DNA of 64,000 bases from Prolixibacteraceae bacterium (GTDB taxonomy: Bacteria; Bacteroidota; Bacteroidia; Bacteroidales; Prolixibacteraceae). The stretch is from positions 1 through 64,000 of the forward strand of contig JAUWAB010000015.1 in assembly GCA_030602265.1 (NCBI GenBank), given 5' to 3'. The position numbers and the translations under genes are program-made. How positions within the stretch are numbered: position 1 is the stretch's first letter; every line of letters begins with the position of its first letter. This document shows, in pieces, positions 44,125 through 52,749 of the stretch. A model generated the notes under the pieces. It was given only the letters and a program-made list of their open reading frames with translations. It was not told the DNA's origin and ran no database searches.

Positions 44125-44766
44125 ATGCCAAAAATTTCAGTGATACTAATTATCCTGATTAATATTCTTACCACGGAGGCATCTGTGCGTTGGCATGCGG
44201 GATTTACTCCCGGCTTAAGTCTTGTACCTCCCGCTCCGCTCGTTATCCGCCAGGAAAACCATGAAAGTATCCGGTTATGGGCAAATTACAGAAGTGCTCC
44301 GCTGAAACTGCCGCCATACTATTCGGCCCGGCTGGGTTTTATGGACAATGGCCGTGGCTGGGAGGCTGAACTGAACCATCTGAAGGTATATCTGAAGAAC
44401 CTGCCTGAGGAAGTTGACCGTTTTTCCATATCCCATGGTTATAACCAGATATTTATCAACCGTATTTTCAATGCGGGAGGGATCAACCGGAAAGTTGGAT
44501 TGGGATGGGTTGCAGCACATCCTGAAAACACTGTCCGCGGACTGAAACTCGATGAAAAGAAGGGCCTATTTGGCGACGGTTACTATCTGACCGGTCCGGC
44601 CATCCAGTATGGTACATGGAAAGAGATACCCCTGGGGAAGCACTTCTTTCTGCTTGCAGAAGTACGGATATCGGCTGCATGGGCAACTGTCCCGGTCGTT
44701 AATGGCAGTGCTTCGGCACCGGTGGTTGCCGTACACCTTCAGTTTGGACCAGGCTTCAGGCTTTAA
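44125..44766 (+). CDS. Secreted protein, probable outer-membrane beta barrel, function unknown
   Basis: 213 residues. The signal peptide is short but clear (MPKISVILIILINILTTEAS). The rest alternates hydrophobic and polar residues with aromatic strand ends (YYSARLGFMDNGRGWEAELNHLKVYL, HFFLLAEVRISAAWATVPV, VVAVHLQFGPGF), as expected for an 8- to 10-stranded barrel with a C-terminal aromatic-type strand. I recognise no named family; a lipid-modifying or porin-like role is possible. It overlaps the stop codon of the convergent serine hydrolase gene by 4 bp. Confidence 0.65.
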   Translation: MPKISVILIILINILTTEASVRWHAGFTPGLSLVPPAPLVIRQENHESIRLWANYRSAPLKLPPYYSARLGFMDNGRGWEAELNHLKVYLKNLPEEVDRFSISHGYNQIFINRIFNAGGINRKVGLGWVAAHPENTVRGLKLDEKKGLFGDGYYLTGPAIQYGTWKEIPLGKHFFLLAEVRISAAWATVPVVNGSASAPVVAVHLQFGPGFRL

Positions 44767-46106
44767 TTGTCCACCGATTCCACCACACTTCTGAGAAATT
44801 CACGAAAATCAAACTCGCCTTTCTTGGAGAAACCAGTCCGCACTACCACCAGCTCAAGAGAAGGGATAATATAAACATACTGGCCGTCGTGCCCCCTGCA
44901 ATAGAACATATCAGCCGGAACACCTGTGTAATCGTTGTCGCGGTTGAGCCAGAAAGAAGCTCCGTACTGGCCGTCCGAATCACTGGCAGGCAGTGCCGTG
45001 AAATCCACCCAGCCTTCGGGCAGTATCTGTTCACCATTCCAGTTTCCATCATTCAGGTAGAGGAGTCCAAACCTTACATAGTCGCGCATGGTGGCATACA
45101 CATAGGATGATCCGATAAAATTTCCGGAGGGATCGGTTTCAAAGACAGCACTTCGCATACCAATCCGGTTGAAAAGCGCTTCACGGGGAAATGCCAGGTA
45201 TTTCCGGTCATCCCCGATAGCCTTTCTGATCAGCTGGCTAACCAGGTTTGTTGATCCCGAAGCATATTTCCACAGCTCATCGGGGCTGGCCTCTGCCTGT
45301 TTTTGAAGGGTATACAGGGCCATATCCCCCTTTTTAAAAAGCATCTTGTTCACATCCGAATTGCTGCCGTAGTCTTCGTTCCATTCCAATCCTGATGTCA
45401 TATTCAACAAATGCGCCAGGGTAATATCCTTCCTTCCGTCATCCTGCCATTCGGCGATGCCGATCGGTTCGTTGATATCGAGTGCACCCTCATAGGCTAA
45501 AATGCCGGCAAGAGCGCTGGTGACACTCTTGGCCATCGACCAGCTCAGAAACAGGTTTCCGGGTGAAAAGCCCTCGCGGTAACGCTCGGACACCAGCTGG
45601 TTCCGGTAAGCCACGGCCACGGCAAAAGTTCCCTTCATGGGCAGTTCATTGGCAAGGGCTTTATCAAGTGCCCGGCTCAGTTTTTCCATATTGATGCCTT
45701 GCGGAATGGTATCTGCAAGCCGGTTGCCTGAAGGCCATGGAATCGTGTCCGGATCTTCGGCGGGAAGTTCAACTTTAACATATGGCCTTGAGCGGATTAC
45801 CTCCTCAGGAAAATCACGAAGAAGTGTACATCCAAACCCGTCAATATAAATGGCTTTCGATTTCCAGAAGAGGAACCGGCTTGTAACCTCCTTCTTGTCG
45901 TAATCGACGGTGTTCCTGTTATACTTTATAAAACTGAAATTCAGGTCCTCCTTTTCGAGGCTTTCCTGGGTACGCCCGGCGACGAAGATCCCCGATGCCA
46001 GGTTTTTCGCGGCATAGCCGGTAATGATGGGGGCAAGTGAACCAATGTATGCCAGACCTGCCGCGATTACCAGGACCGGGAGTAAGACAAATAGTCGCTT
46101 CTTCAT
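44763..46106 (-). CDS. Serine hydrolase, beta-lactamase-like family (NylB-like), membrane-anchored
   Basis: 447 residues with one N-terminal TM helix or uncleaved signal (about 5-27). The catalytic Ser/Lys pair is in LSWSMAKSVTSA (SxxK). The Tyr motif reads KYASGSTN (YxS), and the C-terminal motif is CRGHDGQYV, as in 6-aminohexanoate-dimer hydrolase NylB-like proteins. A long N-terminal region of about 150 residues precedes the hydrolase domain. Cleavage of an ester, amide or peptide at the cell envelope is likely; substrate unknown. It is the second such enzyme in the window and not closely similar to the one at 20.3 kb. Confidence 0.88.
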   Translation of the reverse strand: MKKRLFVLLPVLVIAAGLAYIGSLAPIITGYAAKNLASGIFVAGRTQESLEKEDLNFSFIKYNRNTVDYDKKEVTSRFLFWKSKAIYIDGFGCTLLRDFPEEVIRSRPYVKVELPAEDPDTIPWPSGNRLADTIPQGINMEKLSRALDKALANELPMKGTFAVAVAYRNQLVSERYREGFSPGNLFLSWSMAKSVTSALAGILAYEGALDINEPIGIAEWQDDGRKDITLAHLLNMTSGLEWNEDYGSNSDVNKMLFKKGDMALYTLQKQAEASPDELWKYASGSTNLVSQLIRKAIGDDRKYLAFPREALFNRIGMRSAVFETDPSGNFIGSSYVYATMRDYVRFGLLYLNDGNWNGEQILPEGWVDFTALPASDSDGQYGASFWLNRDNDYTGVPADMFYCRGHDGQYVYIIPSLELVVVRTGFSKKGEFDFREFLRSVVESVDN

Positions 46107-46181
46107 TTTTTATGGAAGTTTAGTTTGTCCGAATGTACAACTTTTCAGCTGTAACAAAATGGTGCATCAACATTTAATTCA

Positions 46182-46216
46182 AAAAAAATCTCCCCGGCCG
46201 TTGAAGGACCGGGGAG
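46182..46216 (-). terminator. Terminator of the tldD-tldE operon
   Basis: CTCCCCGG (46190-46197) pairs with CCGGGGAG (46209-46216). The A8 run before it gives T8 on the minus strand. Confidence 0.88.
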
Positions 46217-46248
46217 CGGTATATCAGGCAGTAACAACCAAATTCACA

Positions 46249-47565
46249 TCAGATCCCACTGAAATCCACATCATTAAACAACAGGGATGGGATTCTCCAG
46301 GAGGAGTCTTCCCGGAAATCGTTACAGGCTTCAGCAAAATTTGCCCAAAGCTGCAACATGTTCCCGGTGATATTCATCTCAGACACCGGCTGTACTATGG
46401 CCCCTTTCTCGATCAGAAAACCATCTATCCCGAAAGAAAAATCACCAGTCGAGCCATTGCTGTTCCCACCATTAAATCCGGTTACCAGAATTCCCCTGTC
46501 GAGTGAAGCGATCATCTGATCAAGAGATTTGCCACCGGGTTCCAGGATCATGTTGGATGTACTTCCAGTGGTAGGATTGACGTTCAGTTTTTTGGCATAA
46601 TAAGTATCAATATAATAGGACTTAAGTATGCCTTTTTCGAACACAGATATTTTTTTTGATTCCAGACCCTCTCCGTCGAATAATCTGGAGGCCCTTCCAC
46701 CCGGGATATGCGGGTCATCGGTCAGGGTAAGTGCTTCGGAAGCAACCTTCTGTCCTAATCGGTCAATCAGGAAGGAATTCTTCTGTTGAATGGCCGAACC
46801 GCTGAGGGCAGCGACGAGGGGGCTTAACAGGCGGGCAGCGGTGACATTTTCGACAATCATGGGCAGCCTTGCGGAATCGATTTTTCGCTGGCCTATTTTT
46901 CCGAGGGCGCGTTGAAGCGCGGTATCTCCGATCCCGGCTGTTTTCAGCCTGTCGAAAAAGATGGCGCTTTCGTTCCATCCGGCCGACGGGCGGGCATCGC
47001 CCCCTTTTACAGAAACGTTGGCCCAGAGTGAATAATAGCTGTTGGCTGTTTCACCATGAAATCCGTTACTGGTAGCCACCACCCTGCTTCCCATACCGTC
47101 GCCGTAGTTGGCGCTGACCGAAATAATCCGTTCATCCTTTCCGGCGATTTCATTCTCAACGGCAAACGCGAGGTCAATTTTACGCTGTGGTAAAACATCT
47201 GTGAATTGCGGGTCCAGGTTGTTCAGTTGAGGTCCGCCGCCTTTGTAATAAAGGTCAGGATCGGGCAAGGTGCGGAATTCATCCTCCGAGAGATAACGGG
47301 TAGCAGCGACCGCTTCGCGGATAAACCTTTCAAGATCGCTTTTCCGCAGGCGGTTGGTTGAATGTTCTGAATACTTCCGGTCAACGTACAATCTGATTCC
47401 CAAACTGTTCTGGTTGGCCTGTTCCAGCTTGTCAATCTTCCGGTCCCTGACCTCAATCCTGCTGGAGAAGCTGTCGGAAATCCCTGCTGCTGCCTCCTGG
47501 GCTCCATTTTTGAGTGCCTGTCCGATCACCCAATGTACCAGTTCATATTTTTCCTGTTTTGTCAT
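46249..47565 (-). CDS. pmbA: TldE/PmbA family protein (metalloprotease partner subunit)
   Basis: 438 residues. TldE is the zinc-less partner of TldD in a heterodimeric protease acting on unfolded peptides and antimicrobial-peptide or quinone-cofactor precursors. The family pattern is visible (GIRLYVDRKYSEHSTNRL, ESAIFFDRLKTAGIGD, TTGSTSNMILEPG, DFSFGIDGFLIEKGAIVQPVSEMNITGNM). It lacks the HExxxH motif, as TldE should. No signal peptide is present, although the TldD partner 34 bp upstream has one. Confidence 0.9.
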   Translation of the reverse strand: MTKQEKYELVHWVIGQALKNGAQEAAAGISDSFSSRIEVRDRKIDKLEQANQNSLGIRLYVDRKYSEHSTNRLRKSDLERFIREAVAATRYLSEDEFRTLPDPDLYYKGGGPQLNNLDPQFTDVLPQRKIDLAFAVENEIAGKDERIISVSANYGDGMGSRVVATSNGFHGETANSYYSLWANVSVKGGDARPSAGWNESAIFFDRLKTAGIGDTALQRALGKIGQRKIDSARLPMIVENVTAARLLSPLVAALSGSAIQQKNSFLIDRLGQKVASEALTLTDDPHIPGGRASRLFDGEGLESKKISVFEKGILKSYYIDTYYAKKLNVNPTTGSTSNMILEPGGKSLDQMIASLDRGILVTGFNGGNSNGSTGDFSFGIDGFLIEKGAIVQPVSEMNITGNMLQLWANFAEACNDFREDSSWRIPSLLFNDVDFSGI

Positions 47566-47599
47566 AACTTCCTACATTTCAAGGTAAATACTTTTTAAA

Positions 47600-49126
47600 T
47601 CAGGCATTGGTACCACCTACTGTCAGTTTTTTCACGAGTACGGTAGGTAATCCGCAGGTTACAGGCACAGATTGGCCATCTTTCCCACACGACCAGGTGC
47701 CGTTATCGATCAGATAGTCATCAGCAGCCATAGAAATATCGGCTAAAGCCCTGGGACCGTTACCGATAATATTGATATCCTTTATTGGCCGGGTAAGTTT
47801 TCCCTTTTCAATCAGATATCCTGATTTAACAAAAAAGGTAAAATCACCGGCACCGATCTGAACCTGACCATTGGTGAAATTATCCACATAAACACCATAA
47901 TCGACGGCTGCGAAGATTTCCTCCCTGGTATGGGGACCGGGATCCATATAAGTTGCCCGCATTCTTGGAATGGGAACATGCCTGAACGACTGTCTTCTTC
48001 CGTTTCCGGTAGGTGAAACCTTGTAATGCTGTGCACTGATCCGATCGTGGATATAACTGTTCAGAACGCCGTCCTTTACGAGATAAGTTTTCTGCACATC
48101 GTTGCCCTCATCGTCAATATTGATGGATCCGCGGTTGTGGTCCAGGGTTCCGTCATCAATAATATTAATAAACGGTTCAGCAACTTTCTTACCCATTTTA
48201 TCGCTGAAAATCGAAGTTCCCTTCCGGTTAAAATCGGCTTCAAAGGTATGCCCGATGGCCTCATGAAGCAAGATTCCTGAACCTCCGGCACCCATTACCA
48301 CCGGCATCTCCCCTGCCCTGGGCTTGACAGCATCAAATAATATCGCAGTGCGGTCTACAGTCTCTCTGGCGATTTCTTCCACCAGGTCGTCAGACAACCA
48401 CTCATATCCCTTTCTGAATGAACGGGCGGCGTAAGAGTTTTCGATCTGTTGTCCCTGCTGCATAACCGACAGGGCATTAAAAGAGACCAGCGGACGGTAA
48501 TCCCAGGTAATTTTCCCTTCAGAATTATAAAAAAGGACAAACCTGGCTTCATCTGACAAGCCTGCACTCACCTTAACCACCCGGTTATCGAGCGCAAACA
48601 CCCGGTCGTTTATTTTCTGGACAAACGGAATCTTTTCCTGAACGGGAACCTCCTCCCACTTCCTGGAAATGCGATAATAATCTGCGGGTTTCTTCTCGAC
48701 AGTAGCCGGCGGCGTAAAGTTTCCCGCCGACGAGGCGATACTGGCAGCCATCAGGGCAGCACTCATCATCGATTCTGTGGATACATCCTCGGAATAGGCA
48801 AAACCAGTCTGATCTCCCTTGAGTACCCTGATCCCCACACCGAAATCCACATTGGAATAGGCCCGGTTAACCTTTCCATCCTGCAGTCCGAGACTTGAGG
48901 ATATGGTATGTTCGAAATAAAGGTCTGCATAATCCCCGCCCTTCGACATGGCAGCAGAAATCACCTTCCTGAGGGTCTCCATAGAAACCTCGAAATAATC
49001 CAAATAGGCGTTCATCTGTCCGGATGTTGAAGGACCGCTTCCGGCCCAGGCAGAGGCCGGCACCAGCAAACTACCTGCCATAGCCATCCCTCCGGTTAAT
49101 AAAAAATCCCTTCTTCCCAGATTCAT
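47600..49126 (-). CDS. tldD: TldD family zinc metalloprotease with twin-arginine signal
   Basis: 508 residues. The catalytic HEAIGH motif (H288, E289, H293) with the downstream metal-ligand region (GTLDHNRGSINIDDEGN) marks it as TldD, the active protease. The N-terminus MNLGRRDFLLTGGMAMAGSLLVPASAWA has the R-R-x-F-L pattern, a hydrophobic stretch and an AxA cleavage site of a Tat signal, unusual for TldD, which is cytoplasmic in Escherichia coli. The remaining fold (LQDGKVNRAYSNVDFGVGIRVLKG) is typical. It is followed by tldE and a terminator, a two-gene operon. Confidence 0.92.
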   Translation of the reverse strand: MNLGRRDFLLTGGMAMAGSLLVPASAWAGSGPSTSGQMNAYLDYFEVSMETLRKVISAAMSKGGDYADLYFEHTISSSLGLQDGKVNRAYSNVDFGVGIRVLKGDQTGFAYSEDVSTESMMSAALMAASIASSAGNFTPPATVEKKPADYYRISRKWEEVPVQEKIPFVQKINDRVFALDNRVVKVSAGLSDEARFVLFYNSEGKITWDYRPLVSFNALSVMQQGQQIENSYAARSFRKGYEWLSDDLVEEIARETVDRTAILFDAVKPRAGEMPVVMGAGGSGILLHEAIGHTFEADFNRKGTSIFSDKMGKKVAEPFINIIDDGTLDHNRGSINIDDEGNDVQKTYLVKDGVLNSYIHDRISAQHYKVSPTGNGRRQSFRHVPIPRMRATYMDPGPHTREEIFAAVDYGVYVDNFTNGQVQIGAGDFTFFVKSGYLIEKGKLTRPIKDINIIGNGPRALADISMAADDYLIDNGTWSCGKDGQSVPVTCGLPTVLVKKLTVGGTNA

Positions 49127-49243
49127 AATTAAGTTGTTTTAAATTACTGAAGATACCTTCATGGTTTCAAGCTTTCAGACTGGTTTAATAACTATCTGAA
49201 AACAATATGAATATGTATCGGAAATTCGCGAATTATTACATAT

Positions 49244-49301
49244 TAAAAAAATGGCCGGAGAATTTCCTGAATAACGGGGTAATCGAAAATTCCCCGGCCA
49301 T
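49244..49301 (-). terminator. Terminator hairpin for the cyclophilin gene
   Basis: ATGGCCGG (49251-49258) pairs with CCGGCCAT (49294-49301), and AATTT/AAATT pair inside. The A7 run at 49245-49251 gives a T-tract on the minus strand. It lies 78 bp past the cyclophilin stop. Confidence 0.7.
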
Positions 49302-49378
49302 CAACTTTCAACTTCCCCGATACACAGAGCGTTTTCAGGGGAGTTCAACCGACATGGCAGTCATAATCCCTTCCACTA

Positions 49379-49822
49379 TCAGGCTTCGGGACCGGTGATT
49401 ACAATTTTCTCAATCACGTCGCCCTGTCTGATCAGGTCAATTACTTCCAAACCCTCATAAACTTTACCGAAACAGGTATGGTTACGGTCGAGGTGTGCGG
49501 TATTTTTCCGGCTGTGACAGATAAAGAACTGAGAACCGCCCGTATTCCGTCCGGCATGGGCCATCGACAGGACCCCGCGGTCGTGGTACTGGTTGCCACC
49601 GGTAAGTTCACACTTGATGGTGTAACCCGGTCCGCCGGCTCCTGTACCGTTCGGACAACCGCCCTGAATTACGAAATCAGGAATAACGCGGTGAAAAGTC
49701 AGACCGTCGTAGAATCCCTCCCTGCTCAGTTTTACAAAATTGGCCACTGTACCAGGGGCATCCTGCTCAAAAAAATTAACTTTCATCACACCCTTCGAAG
49801 TGTGGATTTCTGCTTGTAACAT
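49379..49822 (-). CDS. Cyclophilin-type peptidyl-prolyl cis-trans isomerase
   Basis: 147 residues from the ATG at 49822 (a longer frame begins at 49855 but the fold starts at [11 protein letters not shown]). It catalyses isomerisation of X-Pro bonds. The cyclophilin motif is clear: [13 protein letters not shown] with the catalytic Arg, GSQFFICHS, and [14 protein letters not shown]. No signal peptide, so cytoplasmic. Monocistronic. Confidence 0.93.
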   Translation of the reverse strand: MLQAEIHTSKGVMKVNFFEQDAPGTVANFVKLSREGFYDGLTFHRVIPDFVIQGGCPNGTGAGGPGYTIKCELTGGNQYHDRGVLSMAHAGRNTGGSQFFICHSRKNTAHLDRNHTCFGKVYEGLEVIDLIRQGDVIEKIVITGPEA

Positions 49823-50097
49823 ATTATCAGAGTTTAAATGAATGCTTGAGCACAAATTTCAGTTAAAATTTATTCATACACAAACCAAAAATGAGCAGTT
49901 TCTAAAAAACCAGCACATGAAATCACCATGATTGCAGAAACACAAACCGGAATGCCCGCCTGAACATTCGGGCAGGAATAACTTTCTGTATGGTGCCCCG
50001 ACAGATATCGGGGCCATCTGACCATTAAAAAACAAAACAATTTATACAGATGAAATAAAATAATCCGTGAATAAAAGATGAGAAAATTGCCTATTGC

Positions 50098-50286
50098 TTA
50101 TACCCTATGCGATTTAAGGGTGTTTTTCCCTAAATACATATTTTTTTGACTTATACCCCCTTCTAAATTTAATATCACGAATAAATTCATTTTTTTATCA
50201 GAAATATGAAATTTATATAGAAAACAGCTTTAAATTAGTTTTTTTATATGTTTTTTCACTTTTACATGGTTTTTTAAAGGGTATAA
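50098..50286. promoter_or_regulatory. Three TTATACCC boxes upstream of glnN
   Basis: TTATACCC occurs at 50098-50105 and 50151-50158 and, inverted as GGGTATAA, at 50279-50286. The boxes lie 296, 243 and 108 bp upstream of the glnN start codon. Three copies of one 8-mer within 190 bp of AT-rich DNA suggest sites for a regulator. Confidence 0.4.
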
Positions 50287-50354
50287 TGTTATTTTAATAT
50301 GAATTTATCAATTATTACCCCCATTTTTACCACCCATGATATGATTTTATGACA

Positions 50355-50362
50355 TAAATTTG
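50355..50362 (+). promoter_or_regulatory. Candidate -7 element for glnN
   Basis: TAAATTTG, an exact TAnnTTTG match, 31 nt before the ATG. No TTTG at the proper distance upstream, consistent with an activator-dependent promoter. Confidence 0.45.
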
Positions 50363-50393
50363 AACTCAGAATAAAACTTAAAGAATTACAGTT

Positions 50394-52583
50394 ATGGCAA
50401 CATTCAGATTTAAAGCATTGGAAGAGGTTATGAACCGGGTACCTGGCCCGCTGGTTCGTGATGAAGTACTGACCTCAGATTATTACGGGACTTTGGTTTT
50501 CGACAAGCCCAAGATGAAAAAGTATCTTTCGCGTGAGGCATACAAGGCGGTAATGGATGCCGTCGAGACCGGAATGCCGATTGACCGCAGGATGGCCGAA
50601 CAGGTTGCACAGGGGATGAAAGCCTGGGCACTTGAGAACGGGGCAACCCATTACACCCATTGGTTTCATCCGCTTACCGACGGCACAGCAGAGAAGCACG
50701 ATGCGTTCATTGAGCATTCCAGTCTGGGCGGCGTAATTGAATCCTTCAGGGGAGACCTGCTGGCCCAGCAGGAACCGGATGCCTCCTCTTTCCCGAGCGG
50801 CGGAATCCGTCAGACCTTCGAGGCGCGTGGTTATACTGCATGGGATCCCTCGTCACCAGCCTTCATCAGTGAAACCACACTGACCATTCCCACCATTTTC
50901 ATCAGTTACACAGGTGAAGCCCTCGATTACAAAACGCCGCTTCTCCGTTCTATCCGGGCCATTGACCAGGCTGCCACAGGGGTTGCCCAGTATTTCGACA
51001 AGGCAGTGACTTCCGTTCAGTCTAACCTGGGCTGGGAGCAGGAATACTTCCTTATAGACGAGGCATTGTTCATGGCGCGGCCCGACCTGATGCTTACCGG
51101 CAGGACCCTGATGGGCCATTCTTCAGCGAAAGACCAGCAGCTGGAAGACCATTACTTCAGCTCCATTCCTACCAGGGTTAACCGCTATATGATCGACTTT
51201 GAGAATGAGGCATACAAACTGGGCATCCCCATCAAAACCCGCCATAACGAGGTAGCGCCCAATCAGTTTGAGGTAGCTCCCATTTTCGAGGAGATGAACC
51301 TTGCCAACGACCATAACCAGCTGATCATGGACCTGATGCATAAAGTGGCCAGGAGGCATAAATTCAGGGTACTCTTCCATGAAAAACCATTTTCCGGGGT
51401 GAACGGTTCCGGAAAACACAACAACTGGTCACTTTCTACCAACACGGGAGTTAACCTCTATTCCCCCGGAAAAAATCCCAAAGGCAACCTGCAGTTCCTG
51501 ACCTTCGTTATCAATACCCTGAAAGCGGTACATGACAATCAGGACCTGCTCAGGGCCAGTATACTGAACGCTGCCAATCAGCACAGGCTTGGTGCCAATG
51601 AAGCACCGCCATCGATCATATCGGTTTTCCTGGGTACAGAAGTTTCGAAGATGCTGGATATTATGGAAACCGCGGTAACGGACCGGAAAATGACCCCGGA
51701 TGAAAAAACTGCATTGAAACTGAACATTGGCAGAATTCCGGAAATCATCCTGGATACCACCGACCGTAACCGCACCTCTCCATTCGCTTTCACCGGAAAC
51801 CGCTTTGAATACCGGGCAGTGGGATCGTCGGCCAACTGTGCATCCGCACTGATCGTACTCAATACCGTGGTAGCCAACCAGCTGAAAAATTTCACAACCG
51901 AAGTCGACAAACTTATCGAAGGCGGCACAAAGAAAGATGAAGCTTTATTCCAGGTGCTCAAAAGACTGATTGTTGAAACCAAACCCATCCGTTTCAACGG
52001 GAACGGTTACAGCGACGAATGGGTTGAAGAGGCAGCCAGCCGCGGACTTACCAACATCAAGAAAGTTCCTGAAGCACTATCGGCCTACCTGAGACCAGAT
52101 GCAGTCAGTATGTTTGAAAAACTGGACGTTTTCGACAAAAAAGAGCTGCACGGCCGTGTTGAGGTGGAATATGAAAAATTCATCAAGAAAATACAGATTG
52201 AGTCCAGGGTATTAGGAGACCTGGCCATCAACCACATCGTTCCGGTTGCGGTAAGATATCAGACCATGCTTCTGCAGAATGTAAGCTACATGAAGGAAGT
52301 ATTCACCGACGGGGAATTTGAAGAAATGGCCAGCGGAAGGAAAAACCTGATCAAGGAAATAGGCCGGCATATTTCTACCATCAAACAGAAGGTGTATGAA
52401 ATGACTGAGGCCAGAAAGACTGCGAATGTCATTGAGGATGTTGTTGAGAAGGCGATAGCATACGACGAAACCGTGTTCCCGTACCTTGCGGAGATCCGTT
52501 ACCACATCGACAAACTGGAACTGGTCGTCGACAATGAACTCTGGCCATTGCCCAAATACCGTGAGCTGCTTTTTGCCAGGTAG
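50394..52583 (+). CDS. glnN: Glutamine synthetase, type III
   Basis: 729 residues, the long type III form found in Bacteroidetes, with little similarity to GlnA. It makes glutamine from glutamate, ammonia and ATP. Visible GSIII signatures are THWFHPLTDGTAEKHDAF, the metal-binding QEYFLIDE, EVAPNQFEVAPIFE, HEKPFSGVNGSGKHNNWS with the ATP-binding glycine loop, and the NRTSPFAFTGNRFEYRAVGSS block with the catalytic Arg. The C-terminal about 150 residues are helical, as in the family. It is preceded by a long AT-rich regulatory region and ends in a terminator. Confidence 0.96.
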   Translation: MATFRFKALEEVMNRVPGPLVRDEVLTSDYYGTLVFDKPKMKKYLSREAYKAVMDAVETGMPIDRRMAEQVAQGMKAWALENGATHYTHWFHPLTDGTAEKHDAFIEHSSLGGVIESFRGDLLAQQEPDASSFPSGGIRQTFEARGYTAWDPSSPAFISETTLTIPTIFISYTGEALDYKTPLLRSIRAIDQAATGVAQYFDKAVTSVQSNLGWEQEYFLIDEALFMARPDLMLTGRTLMGHSSAKDQQLEDHYFSSIPTRVNRYMIDFENEAYKLGIPIKTRHNEVAPNQFEVAPIFEEMNLANDHNQLIMDLMHKVARRHKFRVLFHEKPFSGVNGSGKHNNWSLSTNTGVNLYSPGKNPKGNLQFLTFVINTLKAVHDNQDLLRASILNAANQHRLGANEAPPSIISVFLGTEVSKMLDIMETAVTDRKMTPDEKTALKLNIGRIPEIILDTTDRNRTSPFAFTGNRFEYRAVGSSANCASALIVLNTVVANQLKNFTTEVDKLIEGGTKKDEALFQVLKRLIVETKPIRFNGNGYSDEWVEEAASRGLTNIKKVPEALSAYLRPDAVSMFEKLDVFDKKELHGRVEVEYEKFIKKIQIESRVLGDLAINHIVPVAVRYQTMLLQNVSYMKEVFTDGEFEEMASGRKNLIKEIGRHISTIKQKVYEMTEARKTANVIEDVVEKAIAYDETVFPYLAEIRYHIDKLELVVDNELWPLPKYRELLFAR

Positions 52584-52623
52584 GCGTTTCGTTAAAATCA
52601 GATAGTTAGTTTGTACAGAAAGC

Positions 52624-52657
52624 GGAGGGTTTCGTGATTGAAACCCTTCACTTTTTT
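52624..52657 (+). terminator. Rho-independent terminator of glnN
   Basis: GGAGGGTTTC (52624-52633) pairs with GAAACCCTTC (52640-52649), with one G-T pair, loop of 6, followed by ACTTTTTTA. Confidence 0.88.
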
Positions 52658-52749
52658 ATACATCCCATACTAACCGGCCTCAATCGACGTTTAGGTTATT
52701 TAAAATCTGGAAATAAAATATACTTTTACTTCCCGAATTTCATAATAGT

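Larger units (their letters stand above)
49823..50393. other. AT-rich regulatory region upstream of glnN
   Basis: 571 bp with no gene. Its last 350 bp are very AT-rich and contain three TTATACCC boxes (two direct, one inverted), a CCCTTAAATCG-type segment (AAGGGTGTTTTTCCC), and a -7 element. The first 200 bp hold nothing I can name. Confidence 0.6.

Noticed and set aside
49207-49398. A 63-codon plus-strand frame between tldD and the cyclophilin gene
   Set aside because: It runs through the cyclophilin terminator hairpin and into the cyclophilin gene; no signal, domain or codon pattern supports it.
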